DNA from: Aldehydirespirator sp965261105
GTDB lineage: Bacteria; Actinomycetota; Acidimicrobiia; Acidimicrobiales; Aldehydirespiratoraceae
Direction: 5' to 3'
Length of the DNA stretch: 64,000 nucleotides
Assembly: GCA_965261105.1 (NCBI GenBank)
Contig: CBDHCM010000006.1
Coordinates: 1,922,001 to 1,986,000 of the forward strand
The position numbers and the translations under genes were made by a program. Of this stretch, positions 48,248-55,425 are shown piece after piece (position 1 is the first letter of the stretch; every line of letters begins with the position of its first letter). The notes under the pieces were generated by a model. It was given only the letters and a program-made list of their open reading frames with translations. It ran no database searches and had not been told where the DNA came from.

Positions 48248-49174
48248 ATGTCAGCGGTGGTTCAGGTCTACGACGACGCTCTGTTGGCCGTGGTCGATCC
48301 TGCGGCCGAGCTCGGACGGCTCGGTGGCGGCTGCACGTGGACGGAGGGACCGGTGTACATGCCGGACTCAGAGATGGTGCTGTGCAGCGACATCCCCAAC
48401 AATCGCATCATGTGCTGGTCGGCCGCGGGCGGCTTCTCGGTGTATCGCACGGGCGTCGAGTTCACCAACGGCCACACGCTCGACCTCGAGGGTCGCCTCG
48501 TCTCGTGCTCTCACGGCAACCGGCGGATCGAGCGCACCGAGCACGACGGATCGATCGTCACCGTCGTCGACCGCTACCAGGGCCGGCGCCTCAACTCGCC
48601 CAACGACCTCGTCGTGAAGTCCGACGGCACCATCTGGTTCAGCGATCCTCCCTACGGGATCGCCAGCGACCACGAGGGTCACAAGGCAGACCGTGAGATG
48701 CGCCATTGCTACGTGTTCAGATTCGACCCGGACGACGGCAGCCTCGTCGCGGTCACCGACGTGATCGAGGAGCCGAACGGCCTCGCCTTCTCCCCCGACG
48801 AGTCGCTGCTCTACGTGAGCGACACGTCGGCTGCCTTCCGCGAGGATGGCTCGGGGAACCACCACATCATGTGCTTCGACGTGATCGGGGGCCGGGCCCT
48901 CGACAACCCTCGCCTGTTCGCGGAGGTGGCGCCTGGCCTGTCAGACGGGTTCCGGGTCACCACCGCGGGGCACGTTCTCACCAGCGCCGAGGACGGCATC
49001 CACATCTACTCGCCCGACGCGACCCTGCTCGGCAAGATCCTGACGCCGGAGAAGGTGTCCAACTGCGCCTTCGGCGGGCCTGGGGGCACGCGGCTGTTCA
49101 TCACCGCGTCGTCTTCGCTGTACGCCATCGACGTGAAGCTCGGGTGCGCCGAGAGAGGCGCCGCCCTCAACTGA
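48248..49174 (+). CDS. SMP-30/gluconolactonase family hydrolase
   Basis: Six-bladed beta-propeller lactonase of 308 residues. Metal-binding and family motifs are CTWTEGPVYM (Glu ligand), GRRLNSPNDLVVKSDGTIWF (Asn ligand), EPNGLAFSPDESLLYVSD (Asn) and SDGFRV (Asp). It opens a sugar lactone to the acid. ATG 48248 follows GGAG at seven bases. It could feed sugar acids to the DenD-like enzyme upstream (inference). Confidence 0.92.
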   Translation: MSAVVQVYDDALLAVVDPAAELGRLGGGCTWTEGPVYMPDSEMVLCSDIPNNRIMCWSAAGGFSVYRTGVEFTNGHTLDLEGRLVSCSHGNRRIERTEHDGSIVTVVDRYQGRRLNSPNDLVVKSDGTIWFSDPPYGIASDHEGHKADREMRHCYVFRFDPDDGSLVAVTDVIEEPNGLAFSPDESLLYVSDTSAAFREDGSGNHHIMCFDVIGGRALDNPRLFAEVAPGLSDGFRVTTAGHVLTSAEDGIHIYSPDATLLGKILTPEKVSNCAFGGPGGTRLFITASSSLYAIDVKLGCAERGAALN

Positions 49175-49215
49175 CAGCCCGGCCCAGCGCACAGCCGGAC
49201 CTAGTCGAGTGCCGG

Positions 49216-49312
49216 TTCTCGCTGAGCGCCGGGATTGGCTGAGCGCCGTTCTCGCTGAGTGCGGTTCTCGCTGAGCGCCGTTCTGGCTGAGCGCCGTTCT
49301 CGCTGAGCGCCG
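49216..49312. repeat. 16-bp tandem repeat, six units
   Basis: TTCTCGCTGAGCGCCG repeats at 49216, 49249, 49265, 49281 and 49297, with a 17-bp variant at 49232. It ends 4 bp before the stop of the dioxygenase gene on the minus strand, between two convergent genes. Confidence 0.88.
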
Positions 49313-49315
49313 GGC

Positions 49316-50122
49316 TCAGGCAACCATGACCCGGGCGTTGCGACTGTCGGAGTGCAGCAACCCGTCCGGTAGCCCGAAGGCGGAGTCCTCGGTCCACACC
49401 CAGACACGCCACATGTTGCGGTCGATGTCGGTGTACGCCTCGCGTCCGTGGAACAGCCGGTAGTTGTCGACGACGTACGCCTCGCCGGGATACAGCTTGA
49501 AGTGCGGGATGTGGTCGGTGGCCTCGTAGATGGTCTCCCGCCACTTCACGAGCATCTCTTGATCGCGCACCGGGTCGGTGCTGTCGTCGCGGGGCCGCTG
49601 GTCTATCTCGTTGGCCATCAACAGCATTTTGCGGCCCTTGGGGCTGGTCTTGACGATCGTGCTGGTGGAGGGCTGCATGCCGGCCTCGGTCTGGTTGATG
49701 CGCACCGTGCGCAGCGCCTGCGGTATCCAACCCACCTCGGGATCCTCAGCCATCACTTCGAGCATCTTGTAGCCGTCGACGAGGAACGACTCGCCGCCCT
49801 CCTCGCTGTGCTTGTTGCACAGCAGCAGGATGTAGTCGGGGTACTTGTCGCCGTAGGCGTACCCGTCGCTGTGGCACTTCGAGCGGGTCTCGTAGGTCAG
49901 GCCCATCGGTCGCCGATCCTTGTCGCCCCCCTCGTTCACAATGGCTGCCGGCGGTACGGCCAGGAGCTTGTCCCCGAATACGGCCATCGCCGCCTGGCGG
50001 CCGTCCTCGGCCTCGCGGCCCAGCCCGGTCAGGATCGCAGCGCCGTACTGCTTGACGAGACGCAGCGCGTCTTGCGGGTCGGCGGTCCGCTGCGGGACTA
50101 CTCCTACCTGGTCCAATCTCAT
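49316..50122 (-). CDS. TauD/TfdA-type Fe(II)/2-oxoglutarate dioxygenase
   Basis: Double-stranded beta-helix hydroxylase of 268 residues. The iron triad is H84-S-D86 in CHSDGYAY and H225 in RLFHGREAY; R239 in NMWRVWVW should bind 2-oxoglutarate. It is the last gene of the ABC-deaminase operon, 9 bp behind the deaminase gene, so it probably hydroxylates or demethylates the imported compound or its product. A six-unit repeat follows the stop. Confidence 0.88.
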   Translation of the reverse strand: MRLDQVGVVPQRTADPQDALRLVKQYGAAILTGLGREAEDGRQAAMAVFGDKLLAVPPAAIVNEGGDKDRRPMGLTYETRSKCHSDGYAYGDKYPDYILLLCNKHSEEGGESFLVDGYKMLEVMAEDPEVGWIPQALRTVRINQTEAGMQPSTSTIVKTSPKGRKMLLMANEIDQRPRDDSTDPVRDQEMLVKWRETIYEATDHIPHFKLYPGEAYVVDNYRLFHGREAYTDIDRNMWRVWVWTEDSAFGLPDGLLHSDSRNARVMVA

Positions 50123-50131
50123 CTTGTCCCC

Positions 50132-51121
50132 CTAGTTGCGTTGATTTCCCGTCGCCCAAGCGGCGACCGCGGCAGCCGAGGCCGCCTTCAATTCGTCGGG
50201 CGCTCCGCTCGCAACCACCGAGGCACCGGCGATCAAGGCCATGCGCTGGTCGTTGAATCCGAAGATGTCGCGACACAGCTGGTACTCGTCGAGCAGGCTG
50301 GACCCGAAGAGCAGCGAGTCATCCGCGTTCACGCTACACGGTGCTCCGGCGTCGAGCAGTGCTCCGAGCGGGTGATCGTCGTAGGACTCGGCCACCGACA
50401 GCAGCAGGTTCGATGTCGGGCACACATCGAGGCAGATGCCGTCGGACGCGAGCCTTTCGACCAGCGCCGGATCCTCGATTGCTCGAACCCCGTGCAGGAT
50501 GCGGTTGGCTCCCAGCGTGTCGAGAGCGCCGATGACGCTCTCGGGCCCGACCAGCTCTCCGGCATGAGGCGTGGAGAGCAAGCCGCCGTTGCGGGCGATG
50601 GCGAACGCATCAGCGAACCTCTCGGGCGGCCCGACGGTTTCGTCGTTGTCGAGGCCGAGCGAGACCACCCCGGCGCCGGCGAACTTCACTGCCGCCCTGG
50701 CCGACTCGGTGGCGTTCGCGGGGTCGGCGGTGCGGTCGCAAGCGACCATGAATCCCACACCGATGCCGGTCGCCCGGGAAGCTTCCTCTCCCGCGCTGAC
50801 GATGATCTCGATAACGGCCTCGACGCTGCCGAAGGTCGCGACGTGCACGTGGGGCTCAAATGACGGCTCGACCCAGACGGCGCCGTCGTTGGCCGCGTCC
50901 TCGACTACCTCGTGAACGAGCCGCGCCAAGTCCTCGGGCCGGCGCAGGACACCGCACGCGGCGATGTACATCGCCGAGAAGGCGGTGAAGTCGCCGTACC
51001 CGCTGGTGGACGGCACCTCCATGTCGTGCTGTTGCGCGAGATCTGCGAGCGTCGCCGGGCGCATGCACCCCTCGAGATGCGCATGCAGATGTGCTTTGGG
51101 CAGATCCCGAAGGCAGCGCAC
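50132..51121 (-). CDS. adenosine deaminase family hydrolase (copy 2)
   Basis: 329 residues with a complete metal site: KAHLHAHLEG, STPHAGELVG, NRILHGV and SVNADDSLLFG. GTG 51121 is the start, 4 bp behind the solute-binding protein stop. The region between the first HxH and the catalytic Glu (GYGDFTAFSAMYIAA, WVEPSFEPHVHVATF) differs from true adenosine deaminase, so another amino-purine or N-heterocycle is possible. Its place in an importer operon suggests it handles the imported substrate. Confidence 0.88.
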   Translation of the reverse strand: MRCLRDLPKAHLHAHLEGCMRPATLADLAQQHDMEVPSTSGYGDFTAFSAMYIAACGVLRRPEDLARLVHEVVEDAANDGAVWVEPSFEPHVHVATFGSVEAVIEIIVSAGEEASRATGIGVGFMVACDRTADPANATESARAAVKFAGAGVVSLGLDNDETVGPPERFADAFAIARNGGLLSTPHAGELVGPESVIGALDTLGANRILHGVRAIEDPALVERLASDGICLDVCPTSNLLLSVAESYDDHPLGALLDAGAPCSVNADDSLLFGSSLLDEYQLCRDIFGFNDQRMALIAGASVVASGAPDELKAASAAAVAAWATGNQRN

Positions 51122-51125
51122 AGCG

Positions 51126-52208
51126 CTACCGCATGGTGGTCTTGCCGTCGAATGCGTCCTCGAGGATCGACAGGTCTATCAGGCCCTCGAATGGCGGCAT
51201 CGGGTCGATGCCGATGGCCTGCAGCGCCGGATACATCTGAGACTCGACCAGATCGGGATCGATCCAGAACAGGCCCTTCTCGTCGGTCACCGGCCCATGG
51301 TGGAGCGGGATCTGCGTCTCGTTCTCCCTGGTCTGCTGGTTGAGGTTGAGGCCGAGGTCGACGCCGTACTTGTCCACCGCGAGGCCGGCCGCGTAGGCAG
51401 GGTCGTCCTCGTTCACTTCCCATCCCTTGATGAGCGCCCGCATGAACCGCACGAGGATGTCACGGGTCGTCTCGTCATTCACATAGGAGCGGGGCGCGAA
51501 CATGACGTTGGAGTACAGCGGCAGACCGAGATCGTCCCATGTCGCCGTCACGAAGTCTTCGCCGTCGACGTATCCCTGCTCCTCGAGGATGAGCGGCTGG
51601 TTGGTGAGGAACGCCGAGTATGCCTCGCCCTGCCGCTCCATGAGGGGCTCGGGGGTGAACCCGGCCGGAATGAACTCGTAGTCGGTGTCGTCGAACCCGC
51701 CGAGCTTCAGGGCCGCCTTCACCAGCGCCTCGGCGCCCGGCTGGCCCAGGAACTTGACTCCGACGAGGTCTTCGGCGGTGAGGACGGGCCTGTCGGGCAA
51801 GGAGATGACTCCCTGCGGGGTCACCTGGAACTGCGTGCCGAACAGCACCCAGTCGTGTCCGCCCTCGGCCATGGCCTGGAAGATGCGGATCATGCTCGGA
51901 TCCTGGCCTATGTGCGCCTCGCCGGACGCAACAACGACCGGTGGCGATGGCGCGTTCGGCCCGCCCTGGAGGAACGTCGCCTCGATGCCTTGCTCCTCGA
52001 AATAGCCGTTCTCGAGTGCTACCCAGATCCCGCCGAACTCGACGTTGTTGATCCATCCGTTGGCCTGAATGATCTGGTCGAGCTGCGCCGGCGCGTCCGA
52101 CTCGGACGTACCGCTGCAGGCGGCCAAGAACGACGGTGCGAGAACGAGCCCAGTAGCACCGTAGCCCGTGTTTCGTAGGAATGTCCGTCTTGAGCTTGTA
52201 GTAGACAT
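51126..52208 (-). CDS. NMT1/THI5-type ABC substrate-binding protein (Tat lipoprotein)
   Basis: 360-residue binding protein of the family taking up pyrimidine precursors, sulfonates or nitrate. The N-terminus has a twin-arginine motif SSRRTFLR, a hydrophobic core and the lipobox LAAC, so it should be Tat-exported and lipidated. VEFGGIWVALENGYFEEQGI is the family's diagnostic first segment; GEAHIGQDPS and VGVKFLGQPG follow. ATG 52208 with GGGAGA is chosen. The 66-bp gap upstream is very AT-rich and may hold an extra promoter, raising binding-protein levels over the permeases. Confidence 0.9.
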   Translation of the reverse strand: MSTTSSRRTFLRNTGYGATGLVLAPSFLAACSGTSESDAPAQLDQIIQANGWINNVEFGGIWVALENGYFEEQGIEATFLQGGPNAPSPPVVVASGEAHIGQDPSMIRIFQAMAEGGHDWVLFGTQFQVTPQGVISLPDRPVLTAEDLVGVKFLGQPGAEALVKAALKLGGFDDTDYEFIPAGFTPEPLMERQGEAYSAFLTNQPLILEEQGYVDGEDFVTATWDDLGLPLYSNVMFAPRSYVNDETTRDILVRFMRALIKGWEVNEDDPAYAAGLAVDKYGVDLGLNLNQQTRENETQIPLHHGPVTDEKGLFWIDPDLVESQMYPALQAIGIDPMPPFEGLIDLSILEDAFDGKTTMR

Positions 52209-52274
52209 TAGGTCTATTTCTCCCATTATCTTATATTTGAGTTGTTCTGTCTTTTCTAATATTGATCCAATGTT

Positions 52275-53123
52275 TCAGATCAACCAGCGTTCATTCCCGG
52301 TCCGCTCCACGCGCTTGGCGAAGACGAAGAAGGCAACGCTGAGGATGGTGGCCACAATAGCCGCGCTCCACGCGGTGAGCATGTCCAGGTCGCCGACGGT
52401 GTCCTGGAAGACGTGCCCGAGCCCCTGGGTGCCCATGAGGAACTCGGCGATGAGCGCGGCCAGCACACAATCGGCAGCCGACAGCCGGAATGCGATGAGT
52501 CCGTTCGGGACGGCTGACGGCAGGGCCAGCCGGCGAAATACGGTCATCCGGCCCGCTCCGAGGGCCGCGAAGACGTCCGCGCTGCCCGGCGGTGTTGCTC
52601 GCAGGCCCGATGAGACGAAGACGAACGTCGGGAAGAACGAGATGGCGATGGTAATCACCAAGATGGTGCGCTGCTGGTAGCCGAAGACCCTGGCGAGGAC
52701 GGGGATCATGGCCACGATCGGCACCGAGCGGATGATCACCGCGATCGGGGTGAACATGCCGCTGAGGGCCCGCGCGAACCACGACAGCGAGGCGAGTGTC
52801 ACTCCCATCAGCGTGCCGCCCACGATGCCGGCGGCGGCCACCGTCAACGTCGAGATCGTCGGGTCGATGTATCGACCGGTGTTCGTGGTCAGCTCTTCGA
52901 TCACCGAGCCCGGGCTCGGAATCACGAGGACGTTGACGTCGAACAACGTGACGTAGAGGTGCCACGTGAGTACGAGAATGACCACGCCCCAGTAGCGAGC
53001 GGCGAGGAACCCGATTCCGTGGAGGACAGCCCTGCCCGGATCCCGCCCTGCGTCGGGCACCAGCTCCGCGACGGTCGGTTGCTCCGACATCGACGACTCC
53101 TGGATCGTCGAGTGAGTTGTCAT
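52275..53123 (-). CDS. ABC transporter permease (SsuC/ThiX type)
   Basis: 282-residue inner-membrane subunit with about six helices after a 25-residue cytoplasmic tail. The EAA loop is SADVFAALGAGRMTVFRRLA and LPSAVPNGLIAFRLS. ATG 53123 with GAGG is 7 bp after the preceding permease stop. Two different permease genes make a heterodimeric channel. Confidence 0.92.
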   Translation of the reverse strand: MTTHSTIQESSMSEQPTVAELVPDAGRDPGRAVLHGIGFLAARYWGVVILVLTWHLYVTLFDVNVLVIPSPGSVIEELTTNTGRYIDPTISTLTVAAAGIVGGTLMGVTLASLSWFARALSGMFTPIAVIIRSVPIVAMIPVLARVFGYQQRTILVITIAISFFPTFVFVSSGLRATPPGSADVFAALGAGRMTVFRRLALPSAVPNGLIAFRLSAADCVLAALIAEFLMGTQGLGHVFQDTVGDLDMLTAWSAAIVATILSVAFFVFAKRVERTGNERWLI

Positions 53124-53130
53124 GGCTGCC

Positions 53131-53880
53131 TCACCGGAACCTGGTAACGACAAAGCGCTCGAGGGCGCCGAACAATGCGAAGGCGGCCATACTGACGAGC
53201 GCCGCGAGCAGGGCGGCGGCCCAGAGCTGCCTGATCTGGAAGTTCTGCATCGAGCTGACGATCAGGATCCCGATGCCCCGCGGGGCTCCGAACCACTCGC
53301 CGAGGATCGCTCCGAGCACGGCCGCGGGCGCGGCCAGCCGCAGCCCGTCCGAGAACGCGGGCAGGGCGGCGGGCATCTGGAGGCGGCGGAAGCGGGTCCG
53401 GCGGTCGGCCCCGAGCACCGCGAACACGTCGAGGTGCGCCCGGGAGGCTGCCTCGAATCCGGATACGCATGCGACGTACACCGGGAAGTAGGTGGCCAGC
53501 GCGGCGATCGCGGTCGGGGTGTTGGCGCGGCTCATAGCCACGATGAGCAGTGGGCCCAGCGCGATCAACGGGATCGCATGGACGGAGGCGGCGAAGCGAT
53601 CGATCCCCTCCTTCAGCAGGGGTATCAACGTGCCGATGCCCGCCATCGCCACGGAGAACACCAAGCCGATGACGAAGCCCCGCCACGCCGACTGGAACGT
53701 GGCTCCTATTGCTCGCTGGAACAGCGACCGGCGGGAGGGATCGATGCCATACTCGATGACGTCGCTGATGGGCGGGAACGTGCGACCGCCGACGCCGGTC
53801 TGGCCGACAATCTCCCACGCGGCCATCAACACGCCGACGCCCACCGCGCCGAGCAGCAAGTTGCGGGCCCGCTCAGTCAC
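53131..53880 (-). CDS. ABC transporter permease (SsuC/ThiX type)
   Basis: 249-residue permease with six predicted helices; EAA loop LDVFAVLGADRRTRFRRLQ and MPAALPAFSDGLRLA. It overlaps the ATPase gene by four bases (53877-53880), the ATPase being upstream. It pairs with the following permease. Confidence 0.92.
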   Translation of the reverse strand: MTERARNLLLGAVGVGVLMAAWEIVGQTGVGGRTFPPISDVIEYGIDPSRRSLFQRAIGATFQSAWRGFVIGLVFSVAMAGIGTLIPLLKEGIDRFAASVHAIPLIALGPLLIVAMSRANTPTAIAALATYFPVYVACVSGFEAASRAHLDVFAVLGADRRTRFRRLQMPAALPAFSDGLRLAAPAAVLGAILGEWFGAPRGIGILIVSSMQNFQIRQLWAAALLAALVSMAAFALFGALERFVVTRFR

Positions 53881-54695
53881 CTGTCCTCGGGCTCTCTGTC
53901 CTCGGGCTCGGCGTCGAGCGATGCGGTCAACTCGTCGACGAGTGCATGAAACTCATGCGAGCGAAGCAGATCCGGCCCGCGGGGGCGCGGGAAGTCGACT
54001 TCTCGGACCATCTGGACCCGGCCGGGCCGGGCGCTCATCACCACGACCCGGTCGGCGAGGAACACCGCCTCGTCGACGGCGTGAGTCACAAGCATTGTGC
54101 TGATCTGGTCTCGGGTCCAGATGCGCTGCAGCTCGATGTTCAGGCGGCGCCTGGTGACGGCATCGAGTGCGCCGAACGGTTCGTCGAGCAGCAGTATCTC
54201 CGGCTCGAGGACCAGCGCTCGGGCGATCGATGTCCGCTGGCGCATGCCTCCGGAGAGCTGACGGGGCCGGGCCTTGGCGAAGTCGGCGAGGCCGACGAGC
54301 TCGAGGAGCTCCTGTATCCGCTCGTTGTCGACGGGCCTTCTGGCCACGTGGAACGGGATCGCGATGTTGGCGTGGACGGTGGCCCAGGGCAACAGCGCGT
54401 GGTCCTGGAAGGCCACGCCGAGGGCCTGCCGGTTGGCCACTGCCAGAGGGCTCCCGCCTCCGAGGGTGACCGTGCCCGATGTTGGCTCCTCCAGGCCGGC
54501 CGCGAGGCGCAGGACGGTGCTCTTGCCGCAACCGGACGGACCGAGCAGCGCCACGAATTCGCCCTGACCGACGTCGAAGGTCATCTTGTCGAGGGCTCGC
54601 ACCGTCTCGCGACGCAGCGGGAAGTCCTTGACGACGTCCGTCAGGACAAGCTCGGAGCCCCCACGTTCTTTATGCCCATCGCGCGCCGTGGCCAC
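53877..54695 (-). CDS. ABC transporter ATP-binding protein (SsuB/TauB type)
   Basis: 272 residues with one nucleotide-binding domain: Walker A GPSGCGKST, Q-loop VAFQDHALLPWATV, signature LSGGMRQRTSIARAL, Walker B ILLLDEPFGALD and H-loop LVTHAVDEAVFLADRVVVM. First gene of the six-gene operon ATPase-permease-permease-SBP-deaminase-dioxygenase. No promoter was fixed in the 249-bp gap to furA. Confidence 0.94.
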   Translation of the reverse strand: MATARDGHKERGGSELVLTDVVKDFPLRRETVRALDKMTFDVGQGEFVALLGPSGCGKSTVLRLAAGLEEPTSGTVTLGGGSPLAVANRQALGVAFQDHALLPWATVHANIAIPFHVARRPVDNERIQELLELVGLADFAKARPRQLSGGMRQRTSIARALVLEPEILLLDEPFGALDAVTRRRLNIELQRIWTRDQISTMLVTHAVDEAVFLADRVVVMSARPGRVQMVREVDFPRPRGPDLLRSHEFHALVDELTASLDAEPEDREPEDR

Positions 54696-54944
54696 CTGCT
54701 CCTCCGGCTAGTCCTCAATCTTCATCAAGCCGCGTCCTGTGAACTCCCCCCTTGGCGAGTCCACATGTGTCCCCCGAACCCACAACGATGTGCTCGCTGC
54801 ACCCCTCGAGGACTAGCCGCGGACGGTACTCCCCCGGTGGACCCCGGTCAAAGATGAGTGCCGTCCCAGCATAGAACCAGATACAATCTGATTTTAGATC
54901 TAGTCTAGATTAAGCTATAGCGGCTGCGTGATCGAGGACGCCGA
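54696..54944. other. divergent gap before furA
   Basis: No gene. The right end (54880-54925) is very AT-rich and contains the furA operator candidate. The remainder shows nothing recognisable. Confidence 0.5.
54898..54910. promoter_or_regulatory. furA operator candidate
   Basis: ATCTAG-T-CTAGAT is a perfect palindrome 34 bp before the furA start, in an AT-rich island with a TATAG box just downstream. In mycobacteria FurA represses furA-katG from an AT-rich site at this position. Confidence 0.55.
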
Positions 54945-55409
54945 ATGATCGAGAACGCCGAGCGGCTGCTCAGAGACCACGGGATACAGGTGACCGCCCA
55001 GCGGCTGGCCGTGTTGAGCGCCGTGTCCGCCCGTCCGCATGCCGCCGCCGATGACCTGGTCAACGATGTGCGCGCCAGCATCGGGGCGGTGTCTCGACAA
55101 GCGGTTTTCGACGCTTTGGGCGTGCTGGCCGAGAAGGGTCTGATCCGGCGCATCCAGCCGGCCCGGTCGGCGGCCCGCTACGAGGACCGGATCGACGACA
55201 ACCATCACCATCTGGTGTGTCGCGACTGTGGCCGCATGGTCGATGTCGACTGCGCGGCGGGCTACCGGCCGTGCCTGGAAGTCGACGACGACTTCGGCTT
55301 CGCCATCGACGAGGCCGAGGTCATCTACTGGGGCATCTGCGGTGCCTGCCAGAAAGCGTCCGCCGCGGCCGGCCACGATCAATTGAGATCGACACCATCA
55401 CTCCCCTAA
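54945..55409 (+). CDS. furA: Fur family repressor (FurA)
   Basis: 154-residue metal-dependent repressor controlling the catalase-peroxidase. The winged helix is VTAQRLAVLSAV to SRQAVFDALGVLAEKGLIRR. The metal-binding hinge DDNHHHLVCRDCGRMVDVDC and a C-terminal CGAC make the regulatory and structural zinc sites. It is 16 bp upstream of katG, the standard actinobacterial furA-katG pair, and is probably derepressed by peroxide. Confidence 0.93.
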   Translation: MIENAERLLRDHGIQVTAQRLAVLSAVSARPHAAADDLVNDVRASIGAVSRQAVFDALGVLAEKGLIRRIQPARSAARYEDRIDDNHHHLVCRDCGRMVDVDCAAGYRPCLEVDDDFGFAIDEAEVIYWGICGACQKASAAAGHDQLRSTPSLP

Positions 55410-55425
55410 CAGCCAAGGAGCAGTC

